A stretch of DNA of 9,434 nt, from contig JAOUMI010000019.1 in the NCBI GenBank assembly GCA_029881555.1, forward strand, positions 1 through 9,434, given 5' to 3'. The translations under genes and the position numbers were made by a program. Under the pieces are notes generated by a model. The model did no database searches. It was not told where the DNA came from and worked only from the letters and a program-made list of their open reading frames with translations. Shown in pieces: positions 1-5,702 of this stretch. This DNA comes from Candidatus Bathyarchaeota archaeon. GTDB lineage: Archaea > Thermoproteota > Bathyarchaeia > Bathyarchaeales > Bathyarchaeaceae. How positions within the stretch are numbered: the stretch's first letter is position 1; the number at the start of each line of letters is the position of its first letter.

Positions 1-22
1 TGAGGGAAAATTCTTTTTTAGT

Positions 23-319
23 TTGATCAAAGCTCATGGACCAGTCGTCACAACCAGCTTCGCGCAGGAAGTCAACTTCGAAAAATTCTTTCCCGAAATC
101 ACGGACGGAGTACTTGAAACCATGTTTGGGAAGATAGGTAAGAAAACAATTCTAAGAATACTTGACGAGCGCCATTCACTTACGCCACACAAGATTGCTG
201 AAGATCCTAGGTCTTTCATTGAAGGATTGGAGGAATTAGTTGGTTCCGGGGCAAAAGTTATCACAAAATCTGTAGTAAGGGAAATGTATTCGAAGATGGG
301 AATAACCCAACAGACATAA
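23..319 (+). CDS. NitrOD5-like (DUF3227) small protein, 5' end uncertain
   Basis: A 98-residue soluble protein. Its C-terminal two thirds (about residues 36-93) resembles the NitrOD5 output domain (Nitrosopumilus output domain 5): a helix with GKKTILRILDERHSL, a PRSFIEGLEELVGSGAKVI stretch, and a closing helix ending REMYSKMGI. The domain occurs mainly in Thaumarchaeota and Bathyarchaeia, often behind sensor domains, and its molecular role is unknown; the assignment is from remembered family pattern, not a search. The TTG at 23 is the first start-like codon, but the frame stays open to the left edge (residues EGKFFFS precede it) and no well-spaced Shine-Dalgarno is seen, so the gene may begin outside the window, possibly with a further sensor domain. 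No membrane segment or metal-binding motif is visible. The nearest downstream gene begins 188 bases later with its own ribosome binding site, so co-transcription is not evident. Confidence 0.6.
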   Translation: MIKAHGPVVTTSFAQEVNFEKFFPEITDGVLETMFGKIGKKTILRILDERHSLTPHKIAEDPRSFIEGLEELVGSGAKVITKSVVREMYSKMGITQQT

Positions 320-451
320 GCTTGTTTTGGGCTTGTTCAATTCCGACATCGATAATCAAATGGAGCATCAAGCCCTTCTCGATTCTTATGTAAGCGGGGA
401 AAAACTAGTAGGTTATGTGAAGATTATGTCTTTATCGATATCGCATGGGCA

Positions 452-466
452 GTTTTTGCGAAAAAC
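452..466. promoter_or_regulatory. interrupted palindrome upstream of the GYD gene
   Basis: The arms GTTTTT (452-457) and AAAAAC (461-466) are perfect reverse complements around a GCG centre. It lies about 40 bases before the GYD start codon and about 20 bases downstream of a weak TATA-like stretch (TTTATCG, 431-437), so it would straddle the expected transcription start. This is where an archaeal repressor often binds, but the regulator is unknown and a chance palindrome is possible. Confidence 0.3.
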
Positions 467-507
467 AGAAATGCTCGTAGCAGAGTAGATTTTATGGAGG
501 GTGATAC

Positions 508-798
508 ATGCCTATATATGTTCTTCTTTCAACTCTCACTGATGAGGGAAGAAAAACCGTGAAGGAGAGGCCGGAGAGAATTAAGGAAGTTAACAAGGAA
601 ATTGAAGGTTTGGGAGTGAAGGTTCTGTTGCAGTATGCTGTGCTTGGACCCTATGATTTCGTTAACATTGTGCAAGCACCCGACAACCAAACCATTGCCC
701 GAATGTCGTTGGAACTGGGTTCTAGAGGAACTGTTCAAATCATGAGCTTAGCGGCAATTCCAATAGATGAATTTATTGAAAGCATGAAGAAAAAATAA
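508..798 (+). CDS. GYD domain-containing protein
   Basis: A 96-residue protein matching the GYD family of small alpha/beta-barrel proteins (dimeric ferredoxin-like fold) over nearly its whole length. Signature elements are the first strand PIYVLLSTLTDEG, the family-naming loop LGPYDFVNIVQAPD at about residues 46-59, and the SLELGSRGTVQIMSL stretch at 67-81. The ATG is well supported by GGAGGGTGAT at 496-505, close to a perfect archaeal Shine-Dalgarno. Family members are usually single-domain, cytoplasmic and functionally uncharacterised; the related ABM/RAM-type folds bind small ligands or perform oxygenase-like chemistry, but nothing here identifies a substrate. Length is normal for the family and the gene appears intact. 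It stands alone: the upstream gene ends 188 bases before and the next gene starts about 240 bases after. An inverted repeat just upstream may be an operator. Confidence 0.85.
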   Translation: MPIYVLLSTLTDEGRKTVKERPERIKEVNKEIEGLGVKVLLQYAVLGPYDFVNIVQAPDNQTIARMSLELGSRGTVQIMSLAAIPIDEFIESMKKK

Positions 799-963
799 AG
801 TTGCAAAACCTGCTCTGTCCAGTTTAATCTCAGAATAATCCTTTTCAAATCTCATGCGTTTCTCCGATTCTTCTAATACGTGTAAGACTATAGGTGATGC
901 GCGTTAAACTGAGAATTAACCAAACAATGTTGATCATACATGTACGCGCTAATCCACTGGCGG

Positions 964-981
964 TTATAGCTGCTATAAATT
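964..981 (+). promoter_or_regulatory. TATA box within a 15-bp palindrome, before the zinc-finger gene
   Basis: TTATAGC (964-970), a central T, and GCTATAA (972-978) form a perfect palindrome whose right arm runs into the TATA-like element CTATAAATT (973-981). A transcription start about 25 bases downstream (near 1003) would leave a leader of roughly 30 bases before the TTG at 1036. A palindrome over a TATA box suits a repressor that blocks TBP, but the binding protein is unknown. Confidence 0.4.
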
Positions 982-1035
982 GATTTAAAAAAAATCATTA
1001 GTAAGCAAAGAGAATATTCTATAGGGTTACATTTT

Positions 1036-1188
1036 TTGGTTAAATGCTCTGAATGTGGAAAAGAAGTAGACAAGAAGAAGGCTTTGAAGTTAACAATAAA
1101 TGGAGAAAAACACTATTTCCACTCTCACCACGTAAGAAACATTGCACAAAGAATCTTATCGAGTTGTACTTACCAAGACTTTTGCTGA
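1036..1188 (+). pseudogene. TRASH-like zinc-finger N-terminal part of a frame-split gene
   Basis: A 50-residue frame starting at TTG 1036 reads (M)VKCSECGKEVDKKKALKL and continues to NGEKHYFHSHHVRN. The CX2C pair (C4, C7), the 21-residue gap and the following YFHSHHV resemble TRASH/YHS-type zinc or metal-binding domains (CX2C-X19-22-CX3C), with His29 and Val33 in place of the last two cysteines; His29, His31 or His32 could still bind metal. After residue 35 the frame becomes unconvincing (IAQRILSSCTYQDFC) and stops at 1186, while the membrane protein continues in the next frame from about 1142. The simplest reading is one zinc-finger/membrane protein broken by a one- or two-base indel between 1136 and 1185, from real decay, a sequence error or frameshifting. 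Alternatively it is a separate short gene overlapping the next. The ribosome binding site is weak. Confidence 0.5.
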
Positions 1189-1438
1189 GTTCGTTGCTAT
1201 TGGAACAGGAATCGGCGGAATAATGTATACTCTTCTGGGTTTAGCTGATAGAGCCTTAGTTATGGATACATTTAGTGCTATTGCAGCCATAGCCGCGTTG
1301 TTTGTGGGAATAGAACATTTACGATATTTGAAAGAGCACGACCTACTAAGAAGGGCAGTGCTGCTAATAGGAATAGGAATTTTGATAACCATAGCAATAC
1401 TTGTATGGCACTTCGGATTTCGTTTGAATCAAATCTAA
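1142..1438 (+). CDS. Three-helix membrane protein, probably C-terminal part of the frame-split zinc-finger protein
   Basis: Ninety-eight residues if read from TTG 1142, with three hydrophobic segments at about residues 13-34, 41-60 and 72-91, separated by short charged loops (RYLKEHDLLRR between the second and third). The second segment ends GIEHLRYL, where the His-Glu pair may matter. No family with known function is recognised. A TAA at 1133-1135 closes this frame upstream and there is no Shine-Dalgarno before the TTG, so an independent start is doubtful. The preceding frame encodes a zinc-binding domain that would supply both promoter and start, making an original fusion (cytoplasmic metal-binding domain plus membrane anchor) likely. 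Such proteins could sense or handle metal at the membrane, but that is conjecture. The next gene is on the opposite strand. Confidence 0.6.
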   Translation: MHKESYRVVLTKTFAEFVAIGTGIGGIMYTLLGLADRALVMDTFSAIAAIAALFVGIEHLRYLKEHDLLRRAVLLIGIGILITIAILVWHFGFRLNQI

Positions 1439-1440
1439 TT

Positions 1441-1465
1441 CCCTACTTGTTTTGACAGTGTAGGG
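1441..1465 (+). terminator. Hairpin after the membrane-protein gene
   Basis: CCCTAC (1441-1446) and GTAGGG (1460-1465) form a 6-bp stem with a 13-base loop, starting two bases after the TAA of the membrane-protein gene. No U-run follows, so it is a weak terminator candidate that might instead only stabilise the transcript end. Confidence 0.25.
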
Positions 1466-1570
1466 TGGGAACATCCGCTGGCGCCCACACAGCGAAATCT
1501 TCGCATCTATTACCTCAGTTGTAAGCACTATTCTAGACTTTCTTCACCCTCTTTGTTTTATAGGAAATAG

Positions 1571-1593
1571 AAAAACTCAGAACGCTGTGGCGT
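1571..1593 (-). terminator. Candidate terminator of the rdgB-rps15-recJ-pcc1 operon
   Basis: On the minus strand, 22 bases after the pcc1 stop codon, a short stem (ACGC/GCGT, 1582-1593) precedes a T5 run (1571-1575) and then a further T-rich stretch. Archaeal terminators rely mostly on the U-run, so this is a reasonable end for the operon; the stem is only 4 bp. Confidence 0.35.
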
Positions 1594-1614
1594 GGCTCAA
1601 AAGTGAGGGAGGAT

Positions 1615-1896
1615 CTATTGAAGACAAGATGAGGGTTGCCGGAAGCATGTCTCCAGTCTCTTTACGACCGAGAAAGCCTTTTCCGCAGTTGAGACACAAC
1701 TCAAGAGGTCGTCGATCGTTGCTATAAGGGTTTGAAGCCTCAGCTCACATTGGATCCGCGTTAATACCTCGCATCCCTTCCGTGTTGTTTTAATGACCAA
1801 ACCCGTGGGAACCTTTACGTTGTCCGGCGAAACAGCTTGAGCAACAGCTTCCGCCTCCCTTTCGTTTTCGTAAGAAATCCTCACCTCAGCCTCCAA
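1615..1896 (-). CDS. pcc1: KEOPS complex subunit Pcc1
   Basis: A 93-residue protein matching the archaeal Pcc1 family along its length. Diagnostic stretches are EAEVRISYENEREAEAVAQA near the N-terminus, SPDNVKVPTGLVI in the middle, and LQTLIATIDDLLSCVSTAEK in the C-terminal helices, which give the typical Pcc1 dimer fold. Pcc1 is the dimerisation core of KEOPS, bridging two Kae1 units in t6A37 modification of ANN-decoding tRNAs; Kae1 and Bud32 are encoded 3.2-4.8 kb away on the same strand. I place the start at TTG 1896, because GGAGGAG lies just upstream and family members begin at about this point; a longer frame starting at 1926 would add ten residues inside recJ. It overlaps the end of recJ by 11 bases, suggesting translational coupling. 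The last dozen residues (ETCFRQPSSCLQ) exceed the usual core. Confidence 0.85.
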   Translation of the reverse strand: MEAEVRISYENEREAEAVAQAVSPDNVKVPTGLVIKTTRKGCEVLTRIQCELRLQTLIATIDDLLSCVSTAEKAFSVVKRLETCFRQPSSCLQ

Positions 1897-3346
1897 GCTG
1901 CTTCTCCTCCAACCGCTTCTTAACAAGCTCGTTCACAAGTTCCACGAAAGACTCCATGCTTTCGATGGGAACCTGGGCTCCAGCAGCGACATCGTGGCCT
2001 CCCCCTTTTCCCGAATATTTTTCAGCGGCAATCCGCAGGATCTCCCCAAGGTTAAGGCCTCTGTCCGCCAAGATGTCCAGCGCCCTCGCTGAGACCTTGA
2101 TCAAACCTTCCCCAGAGACGGCGGAGTAGGCGATGATTGGTTTTTCATGCTTAGGGAGGCTGGTGGAGAGGATGGAAGAAACCGTGCCTATCAGGTTTTC
2201 ATGGATGAAATTTTCGCCCCGCACCACGTAGATGCTGTTCAACTCCTGTATGCGGCTGGGTTTCTCGTTCAACCAGTTCAGGCACTTGGTGATGGTTCGC
2301 CGATACTCCACCAGCATGGTGTTAGCACGCTCAAGAGCAGCTGCTCTGTCCCCCATGCAGATAGCCACGCCGAGACTCGGCTCCTCCATTCGTCCTGTGG
2401 CGTTAAGTAGAACCGCGAACTCTCGGGCGTCCCTGAGTGGAGTCCAAGGTTCTTCTTGGGTCAGAGTGTAAACGTTTCCAATCAGTCTTAATGCGATGTC
2501 GCTTGGCAGCCCCTTGGATGCCAAGTGGTCAGCAATTGCTGAAAACAGCTTCTTTTTTTCCTCTTCTGAAAGATCTCTCAACGCCAGCCACTTGTCCTTG
2601 CTCTTTGGCTTGATTCCCACGCGCTGGACTAGGAAGGCGTAGCTTGCGTCCTCTTCCCCGCTTATACCAGGGATAAACGGGTTTGTGGTGAAGGCTAACA
2701 CTTTGTGGATGGGGCGTGTCTCCCTTCCAAAAAAGAGGAGGTCAGTTTCGTACTTGAGAAGGCCGGAGCTAACAGCGTCCTCCACGATCGTTTCGTTGAT
2801 GCCTCCCAGCCCCCGTTTCCCGTACTTGTCTTGGAGGTCTCCGAGGGCTCCAACAGTGGCGACACAGGCTAGATCAACGTTAGTTTTGTCAAGAGCCTTA
2901 GCCACGAGGTACGCCACCCCGGCCCCGCTGAGATCGCGTGATCCGTCAATTCCGTGGAGGTGAGGGTTCACGTGGACGAACGCTGATGGAGTTTCTCCGA
3001 CTGGTTGATGGTGATCGAGGATGATTGCACGACGGTTAGACAGTCTCTCGCCTAGTAGGTTAAGGTCACCGCTCCCGAAGTCAGTGAATATGGTTAGGGC
3101 GGTTTTTCCCGCGGTAGCTATTCCGTCAACCACGTTCTCGTCTAACCATCTCTCAATTCGAACGCGAAACCTTCCTCCCAATCTGACTAGAGATTTCCCG
3201 ATAACGCCCGCCGCGGCCAGCCCATCCGCATCATAGTGGGAAGCCACGTGGATGGTTTTCTCTTCTTCAATGTACTCACGAATTAGGTTGGCTGCTTCAG
3301 AGGCGCTTTTCAAGAGGTCGTTGATCTGCTTTTTCTTCACAGTCAT
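1886..3346 (-). CDS. recJ: Archaeal RecJ-like DHH/DHHA1 nuclease (GAN-type)
   Basis: A 486-residue single-strand-specific nuclease of the DHH superfamily. Metal-binding motifs are all present: HYDADGLAAAG at residues 37-47, TDFGSGD at 88-94, the DHH triad at 111-113 in ILDHHQP, and GALGD at 166-170. The DHHA1 substrate-binding domain closes the protein with the glycine-rich motif GKGGGHDVAAGA at 446-457. The complete motif set suggests an active enzyme rather than a Cdc45-like inactive form. Archaeal homologues next to the S15 gene include GAN of Thermococcales, which binds GINS at the replisome and also works in repair; that role here is inferred from family and neighbourhood. ATG 3346 follows GGGGTCCC, and lies 12 bases after the rps15 stop, so the two are surely co-transcribed. 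The 3' end overlaps pcc1 by 11 bases. Length is usual for the family. Confidence 0.9.
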   Translation of the reverse strand: MTVKKKQINDLLKSASEAANLIREYIEEEKTIHVASHYDADGLAAAGVIGKSLVRLGGRFRVRIERWLDENVVDGIATAGKTALTIFTDFGSGDLNLLGERLSNRRAIILDHHQPVGETPSAFVHVNPHLHGIDGSRDLSGAGVAYLVAKALDKTNVDLACVATVGALGDLQDKYGKRGLGGINETIVEDAVSSGLLKYETDLLFFGRETRPIHKVLAFTTNPFIPGISGEEDASYAFLVQRVGIKPKSKDKWLALRDLSEEEKKKLFSAIADHLASKGLPSDIALRLIGNVYTLTQEEPWTPLRDAREFAVLLNATGRMEEPSLGVAICMGDRAAALERANTMLVEYRRTITKCLNWLNEKPSRIQELNSIYVVRGENFIHENLIGTVSSILSTSLPKHEKPIIAYSAVSGEGLIKVSARALDILADRGLNLGEILRIAAEKYSGKGGGHDVAAGAQVPIESMESFVELVNELVKKRLEEKQLGG

Positions 3347-3358
3347 GGGACCCCAAAA

Positions 3359-3799
3359 TCAGACGAGGGATGCGGTTTTTGCCTTGTACTTCCAATCCGA
3401 CGGCAACGCTCCCTCACGTTTATAGTACCTTGAGAGTTTGTGAATTTTTGCTTCGATGATCTGGAGGGCTCTCCTGTTGTGAAGGTCCTTCTTGTTCTTC
3501 TCAAGATGGACGCGAAGGCTCGCGGCCTTTTTCACCAATGTTTCCAGGTCTTCTGGGAGGGAAGGCGCCAACCCTGCGTCCTTCAAAATTTGGGTGACGG
3601 TTTTCCCTGTGATGGGCTTGGTCAGGGGAATGCCGTGCTGGTCGCGTAGGATTATTCCGATCTTGCTGGGGGCGTGGCCCTCTTTTGCGTACTTGATAAC
3701 TAGAGCGTCCACTTCCTCTGGCTGGTACCTGCACCAGACTGGAGGCCTCTTGCTGACGGGGCGGGTGGAGTGCGACCCTCCCTTGTGTTTCTTTGGCAA
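3359..3799 (-). CDS. rps15: 30S ribosomal protein S15 (archaeal/eukaryotic S13e type)
   Basis: A 146-residue small-subunit protein binding 16S rRNA at the central-domain three-way junction. It has the archaeal extension at residues 1-75, including RPPVWCRYQPEEVDALV and a helical hairpin (HAPSKIGIILRDQHGIP), followed by the universal S15 core with KKDLHNRRALQIIEAKI at 103-119 and KLSRYYKREG at 121-130, whose Asp, His, Arg and paired tyrosines are the hallmark RNA contacts. The start is TTG 3799, preceded at good spacing by GGAGGAAG; an upstream in-frame start would spoil the family N-terminus (basic PKKHKGGSHSTRP). rdgB ends 57 bases upstream and recJ begins 12 bases downstream. A TATA-like element in the 57-base gap may add ribosomal-level transcription to this and the following genes. 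Confidence 0.95.
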   Translation of the reverse strand: MPKKHKGGSHSTRPVSKRPPVWCRYQPEEVDALVIKYAKEGHAPSKIGIILRDQHGIPLTKPITGKTVTQILKDAGLAPSLPEDLETLVKKAASLRVHLEKNKKDLHNRRALQIIEAKIHKLSRYYKREGALPSDWKYKAKTASLV

Positions 3800-3839
3800 T
3801 TTTCTTCCTCCGGGCGACCTCTATGAGCGAGCGGTTGCT

Positions 3840-3851
3840 GATATTTAAAAT
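3840..3851 (-). promoter_or_regulatory. rps15: Possible internal promoter for rps15
   Basis: On the minus strand the rdgB-rps15 gap contains GATTTTAAATAT, an archaeal TATA-like element, with its centre about 46 bases before the TTG start. A transcription start near 3820 would leave a leader of about 20 bases holding the GGAGGAAG site. It might raise S15 expression above that of rdgB. AT-rich gaps give such matches by chance. Confidence 0.4.
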
Positions 3852-3856
3852 CTTCG

Positions 3857-4447
3857 TTAAAAGGTTGATGTGTACCATCTAACAAATTTTCGCAGGGCCT
3901 CAGCCCGATGTGAATGCTTGTTTTTCTCGATCATGATCATCTCCGCAAAGGTTTTGCCGTGACTGGCGGAAGGTTCGAATACGGGGTCGAAGCCGAAGCC
4001 GAGGTTCCCTCGCGCTTCAAGAGAGATTTTTCCCTCCGTCCTGCCATGAAAACACCTCGGGGGTTCTTCTGGGCTGCAGAAGGCGACCGCAGATTGGAAG
4101 TGGGCGTTTCGCTTTTTCGTGTTTTTCATCAGTTTTAGGATTCCTTTGGTTCCTATTGTTCGGTATACGTAGGAGGAGTAGGGTCCTGGAAAGCCGTTCA
4201 ATGCTTCTATGAAAAGTCCGGCGTCCTCTACGATGACGGGTAGGCTACACTTTTTTGCGGCTTCTGTGGCTGTGGCTTTCGCTATTTTCTCTATGTTGTC
4301 GTCTTGAATCTCAGTGGTTTCTATTTTGAGCATAGCAGCTGCAACTTTGTATTTGGCGAGCACTTGGCGGGCTTCGTTGAATTTGTGAATGTTGCTTGTC
4401 ACGAAAAAGGCTACTCTGCCCCTCGGAAACCGCCCCTTAGACTTCAA
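3857..4447 (-). CDS. rdgB: XTP/dITP diphosphatase (RdgB/HAM1 family)
   Basis: A 196-residue nucleotide-pool sanitising enzyme that hydrolyses dITP, ITP and XTP to monophosphates and pyrophosphate, keeping deaminated purines out of DNA and RNA. Family motifs are in order: FVTSNIHKFNEA at residues 15-26 (the TxNxxK phosphate loop), VEDAGLFIEALNGFPGPYSSYV at 73-94 carrying the catalytic acidic residues and the base-pocket region, GRTEGKI at 135-141, GFGFDPVF at 150-157, FAEM at 167-170, and SHRAEALRKF at 179-188. Length is normal. TTG 4447 has GGGGAG about ten bases upstream, and the first ten residues (basic, glycine-containing) are slightly longer than in many homologues, so a later start is possible. 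It heads the rps15-recJ-pcc1 block; linkage of a HAM1 gene with KEOPS and S15 genes is familiar in archaea. Confidence 0.92.
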   Translation of the reverse strand: MKSKGRFPRGRVAFFVTSNIHKFNEARQVLAKYKVAAAMLKIETTEIQDDNIEKIAKATATEAAKKCSLPVIVEDAGLFIEALNGFPGPYSSYVYRTIGTKGILKLMKNTKKRNAHFQSAVAFCSPEEPPRCFHGRTEGKISLEARGNLGFGFDPVFEPSASHGKTFAEMIMIEKNKHSHRAEALRKFVRWYTSTF

Positions 4448-4479
4448 GTTAGGTTCTCCCCTTTTCTTTCTTAACTAAA

Positions 4480-4491
4480 GCATTTAAGGTG
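4480..4491 (-). promoter_or_regulatory. Likely promoter of the rdgB operon
   Basis: On the minus strand ACCTTAAATGCTTT, a TATA-like element, lies about 40 bases before the rdgB start. Transcription starting near 4457-4460 would give a short leader that includes GGGGAG. No other good element is seen between here and the RAM-gene promoter, so this probably drives rdgB, rps15, recJ and pcc1. Confidence 0.4.
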
Positions 4492-4784
4492 TTGAATACC
4501 CCTCTATTTTATTTTGCCTAAACTCTTCGATCAACTTACCGGTTGGCGAAAACTTCTAGTATTCCAACGGTTTTCCTTAGCATTTGAAGCCTTTCAAACT
4601 TCTTCCAAAAAGAAAGCCCGAAATCAACCTTCTCAGCGTAGAGCCCCAAATAGAGAGATTGAAAGCATTAACACGACGAAACCATCTAGGAGGAAGGGGG
4701 CTATAGAGGGGTCAAAAATTTTTTTGGGGGCCCAAAAGACTAGTAGCCTCTAGCACCAACTCATAAGCTATCAGAAAAAAGATA
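4492..4784. other. Spacer without a convincing gene
   Basis: Divergent spacer between rdgB (minus) and the RAM gene (plus). A 79-residue frame from TTG 4514 exists on the plus strand, but it has no ribosome binding site, no family likeness and a low-complexity basic composition (SSKKKARNQPSQRRAPNRE), so I do not call it. The notable structure is at 4716-4737: A5T7 running into G5C3A4, with TTTTGGG (4722-4728) and CCCAAAA (4731-4737) able to pair. Purine-rich patches (AGGAGGAAGGGGG, 4688-4700) precede it. No tRNA-like or snoRNA-like fold was recognised. Confidence 0.5.
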
Positions 4785-4796
4785 CTTTTATAAAGC
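4774..4796 (+). promoter_or_regulatory. Promoter of the RAM-domain gene (BRE plus TATA)
   Basis: A purine-rich AGAAAAAAGAT, suitable as BRE, is followed by the strong TATA box CTTTTATAAAG (4785-4795), the clearest archaeal promoter in the window. Transcription would start near 4815-4818, leaving a short leader holding GAGGTG (4824-4829) before the TTG start at 4835. Confidence 0.65.
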
Positions 4797-4834
4797 CAAC
4801 CGAGTACACCCTTCAAAAAGCAGAGGTGCTATCT

Positions 4835-5065
4835 TTGCCAAAAGCATTCGTGTTAATAAACGCAGAAACAGGCTCAGAAAAAGACGTAGTAGAAAAAGTA
4901 AAAGCCATGAAAAACGTCGAAGAAGCCTACTTCGTCTTCGGAGTCTACGACGTCATAGCCATTGTCAAAGCCCCAAACATAGACGAACTCAGAAACACCA
5001 TACACACCGCAATGAGACAAGTAAAAGGAATCCGATCAACATGCACCATGGTCGTCATAAAATAA
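4835..5065 (+). CDS. Stand-alone Lrp/AsnC ligand-binding (RAM) domain protein
   Basis: A 76-residue protein consisting only of the RAM (regulation of amino-acid metabolism) domain of Lrp/AsnC regulators, with no helix-turn-helix. It begins PKAFVLINAETGSEKDVVEK, continues AYFVFGVYDVIAIVKAP at about residues 31-47 (the GxYD turn being characteristic), and ends with VKGIRSTCTMVVI, the strand that helps form the ligand-binding oligomer. Such proteins (SraA-like) assemble into dimers or octamers, bind amino acids or other small effectors, and can modify full-length Lrp partners. A GTG at 4826 would add three residues, but TTG 4835 is preferred: GAGGTG sits five bases upstream and family members begin at this PKAF-type position. 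It has its own promoter. It is convergent with bud32, their stop codons separated by one base, and divides the kae1-bud32 pair from the rdgB operon. Confidence 0.88.
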   Translation: MPKAFVLINAETGSEKDVVEKVKAMKNVEEAYFVFGVYDVIAIVKAPNIDELRNTIHTAMRQVKGIRSTCTMVVIK

Positions 5066-5066
5066 A

Positions 5067-5699
5067 CTACCTCCCAGAAACATAACGCCCCCTCCTCTCT
5101 ATCTCCCCAATTTTCTCCAACACCTCTCCAGACACACTACCCCCAACAACCCGAGCGTACCCCTCAATAACCGCGTCAAAACACTCTCCCGCATACCTAA
5201 AATGAGTGCTCTGAAACACCCTTTTCATCAGATGCAGATCCACCCCCCTAGCCTCCAGCTCCACAGATCGCTCGCTCAGACCAAAGTCCACAAAAACAAC
5301 TCTGCCCTCTGGGGTCAGAATCATGTTAGAAGTGGTTAAGTCGCTGTGAATGACCCCATGGTTGTGAAGTCGACCAATCAACTCGCCGATATGACGACAC
5401 AATTGTTGCCTCTGTTCAGGAGGAAGATCGTCGAGGATCAGCTTAACCTGCTTCCCCTCAATAAACTCCATAACGATCGTTGTTTCCGCGGTGTCAACCA
5501 TGAAAATCGTAGGAGTTGGAACTCCTGCCTCCTTCGCCTTATGAATATGCTGAGACTCATGTATGGTTCGGCGAAAACGAATTTCCTTGTCCAGCTTGGG
5601 AACACGATACTTTTTCGACAACCGCCGCTTCATGATCACTCTGCGGCCATGCCAATCTTCCAGATAAAGGTTAGCTTCTGCGCCCTTCCTTATAAGCAC
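5067..5699 (-). CDS. bud32: KEOPS complex kinase/ATPase Bud32
   Basis: A 210-residue stand-alone Bud32, the atypical small kinase (piD261 family) of KEOPS that acts as a Kae1-regulated ATPase in tRNA t6A37 synthesis. It has the shortened nucleotide loop GAEANLY at residues 6-12, the lysine at 24 in VIMKRRL, the family pattern KKYRVPKLDKEIRFRRT at 29-45, Glu48 in the C-helix position, the catalytic loop HSDLTTSN at 118-125 (Asp120, Asn125), the metal-binding VDFGLS at 137-142, and a basic C-terminal tail RRGRYVSGR. The family norm in the catalytic loop is HGDLTTSN, so Ser119 is a small deviation. GTG 5699 follows GGAGG, which lies inside the last codons of kae1, only three bases separating the genes: co-transcribed and probably coupled. 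In some archaea the two are fused; here they are separate. Confidence 0.95.
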   Translation of the reverse strand: MLIRKGAEANLYLEDWHGRRVIMKRRLSKKYRVPKLDKEIRFRRTIHESQHIHKAKEAGVPTPTIFMVDTAETTIVMEFIEGKQVKLILDDLPPEQRQQLCRHIGELIGRLHNHGVIHSDLTTSNMILTPEGRVVFVDFGLSERSVELEARGVDLHLMKRVFQSTHFRYAGECFDAVIEGYARVVGGSVSGEVLEKIGEIERRGRYVSGR

Positions 5700-5702
5700 G
5701 GC

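Noticed and set aside
360..488. A 42-codon plus-strand frame before the GYD gene
   Set aside because: No ribosome binding site or family likeness; it overlaps the expected promoter region of the GYD gene.
888..950. Possible C/D-box guide RNA (GTGATGC, CTGA, TGTTGATC)
   Set aside because: The C box has a mismatch, the terminal D box would be CTGG, and the C'-to-D distance is too long.
3501..3878. A 125-residue minus-strand frame overlapping rps15
   Set aside because: Out-of-frame shadow of rps15; low-complexity arginine/proline-rich translation.
4514..4753. A 79-residue plus-strand frame in the rdgB-RAM spacer
   Set aside because: Low-complexity basic composition, TTG start without a ribosome binding site, no recognisable domain.
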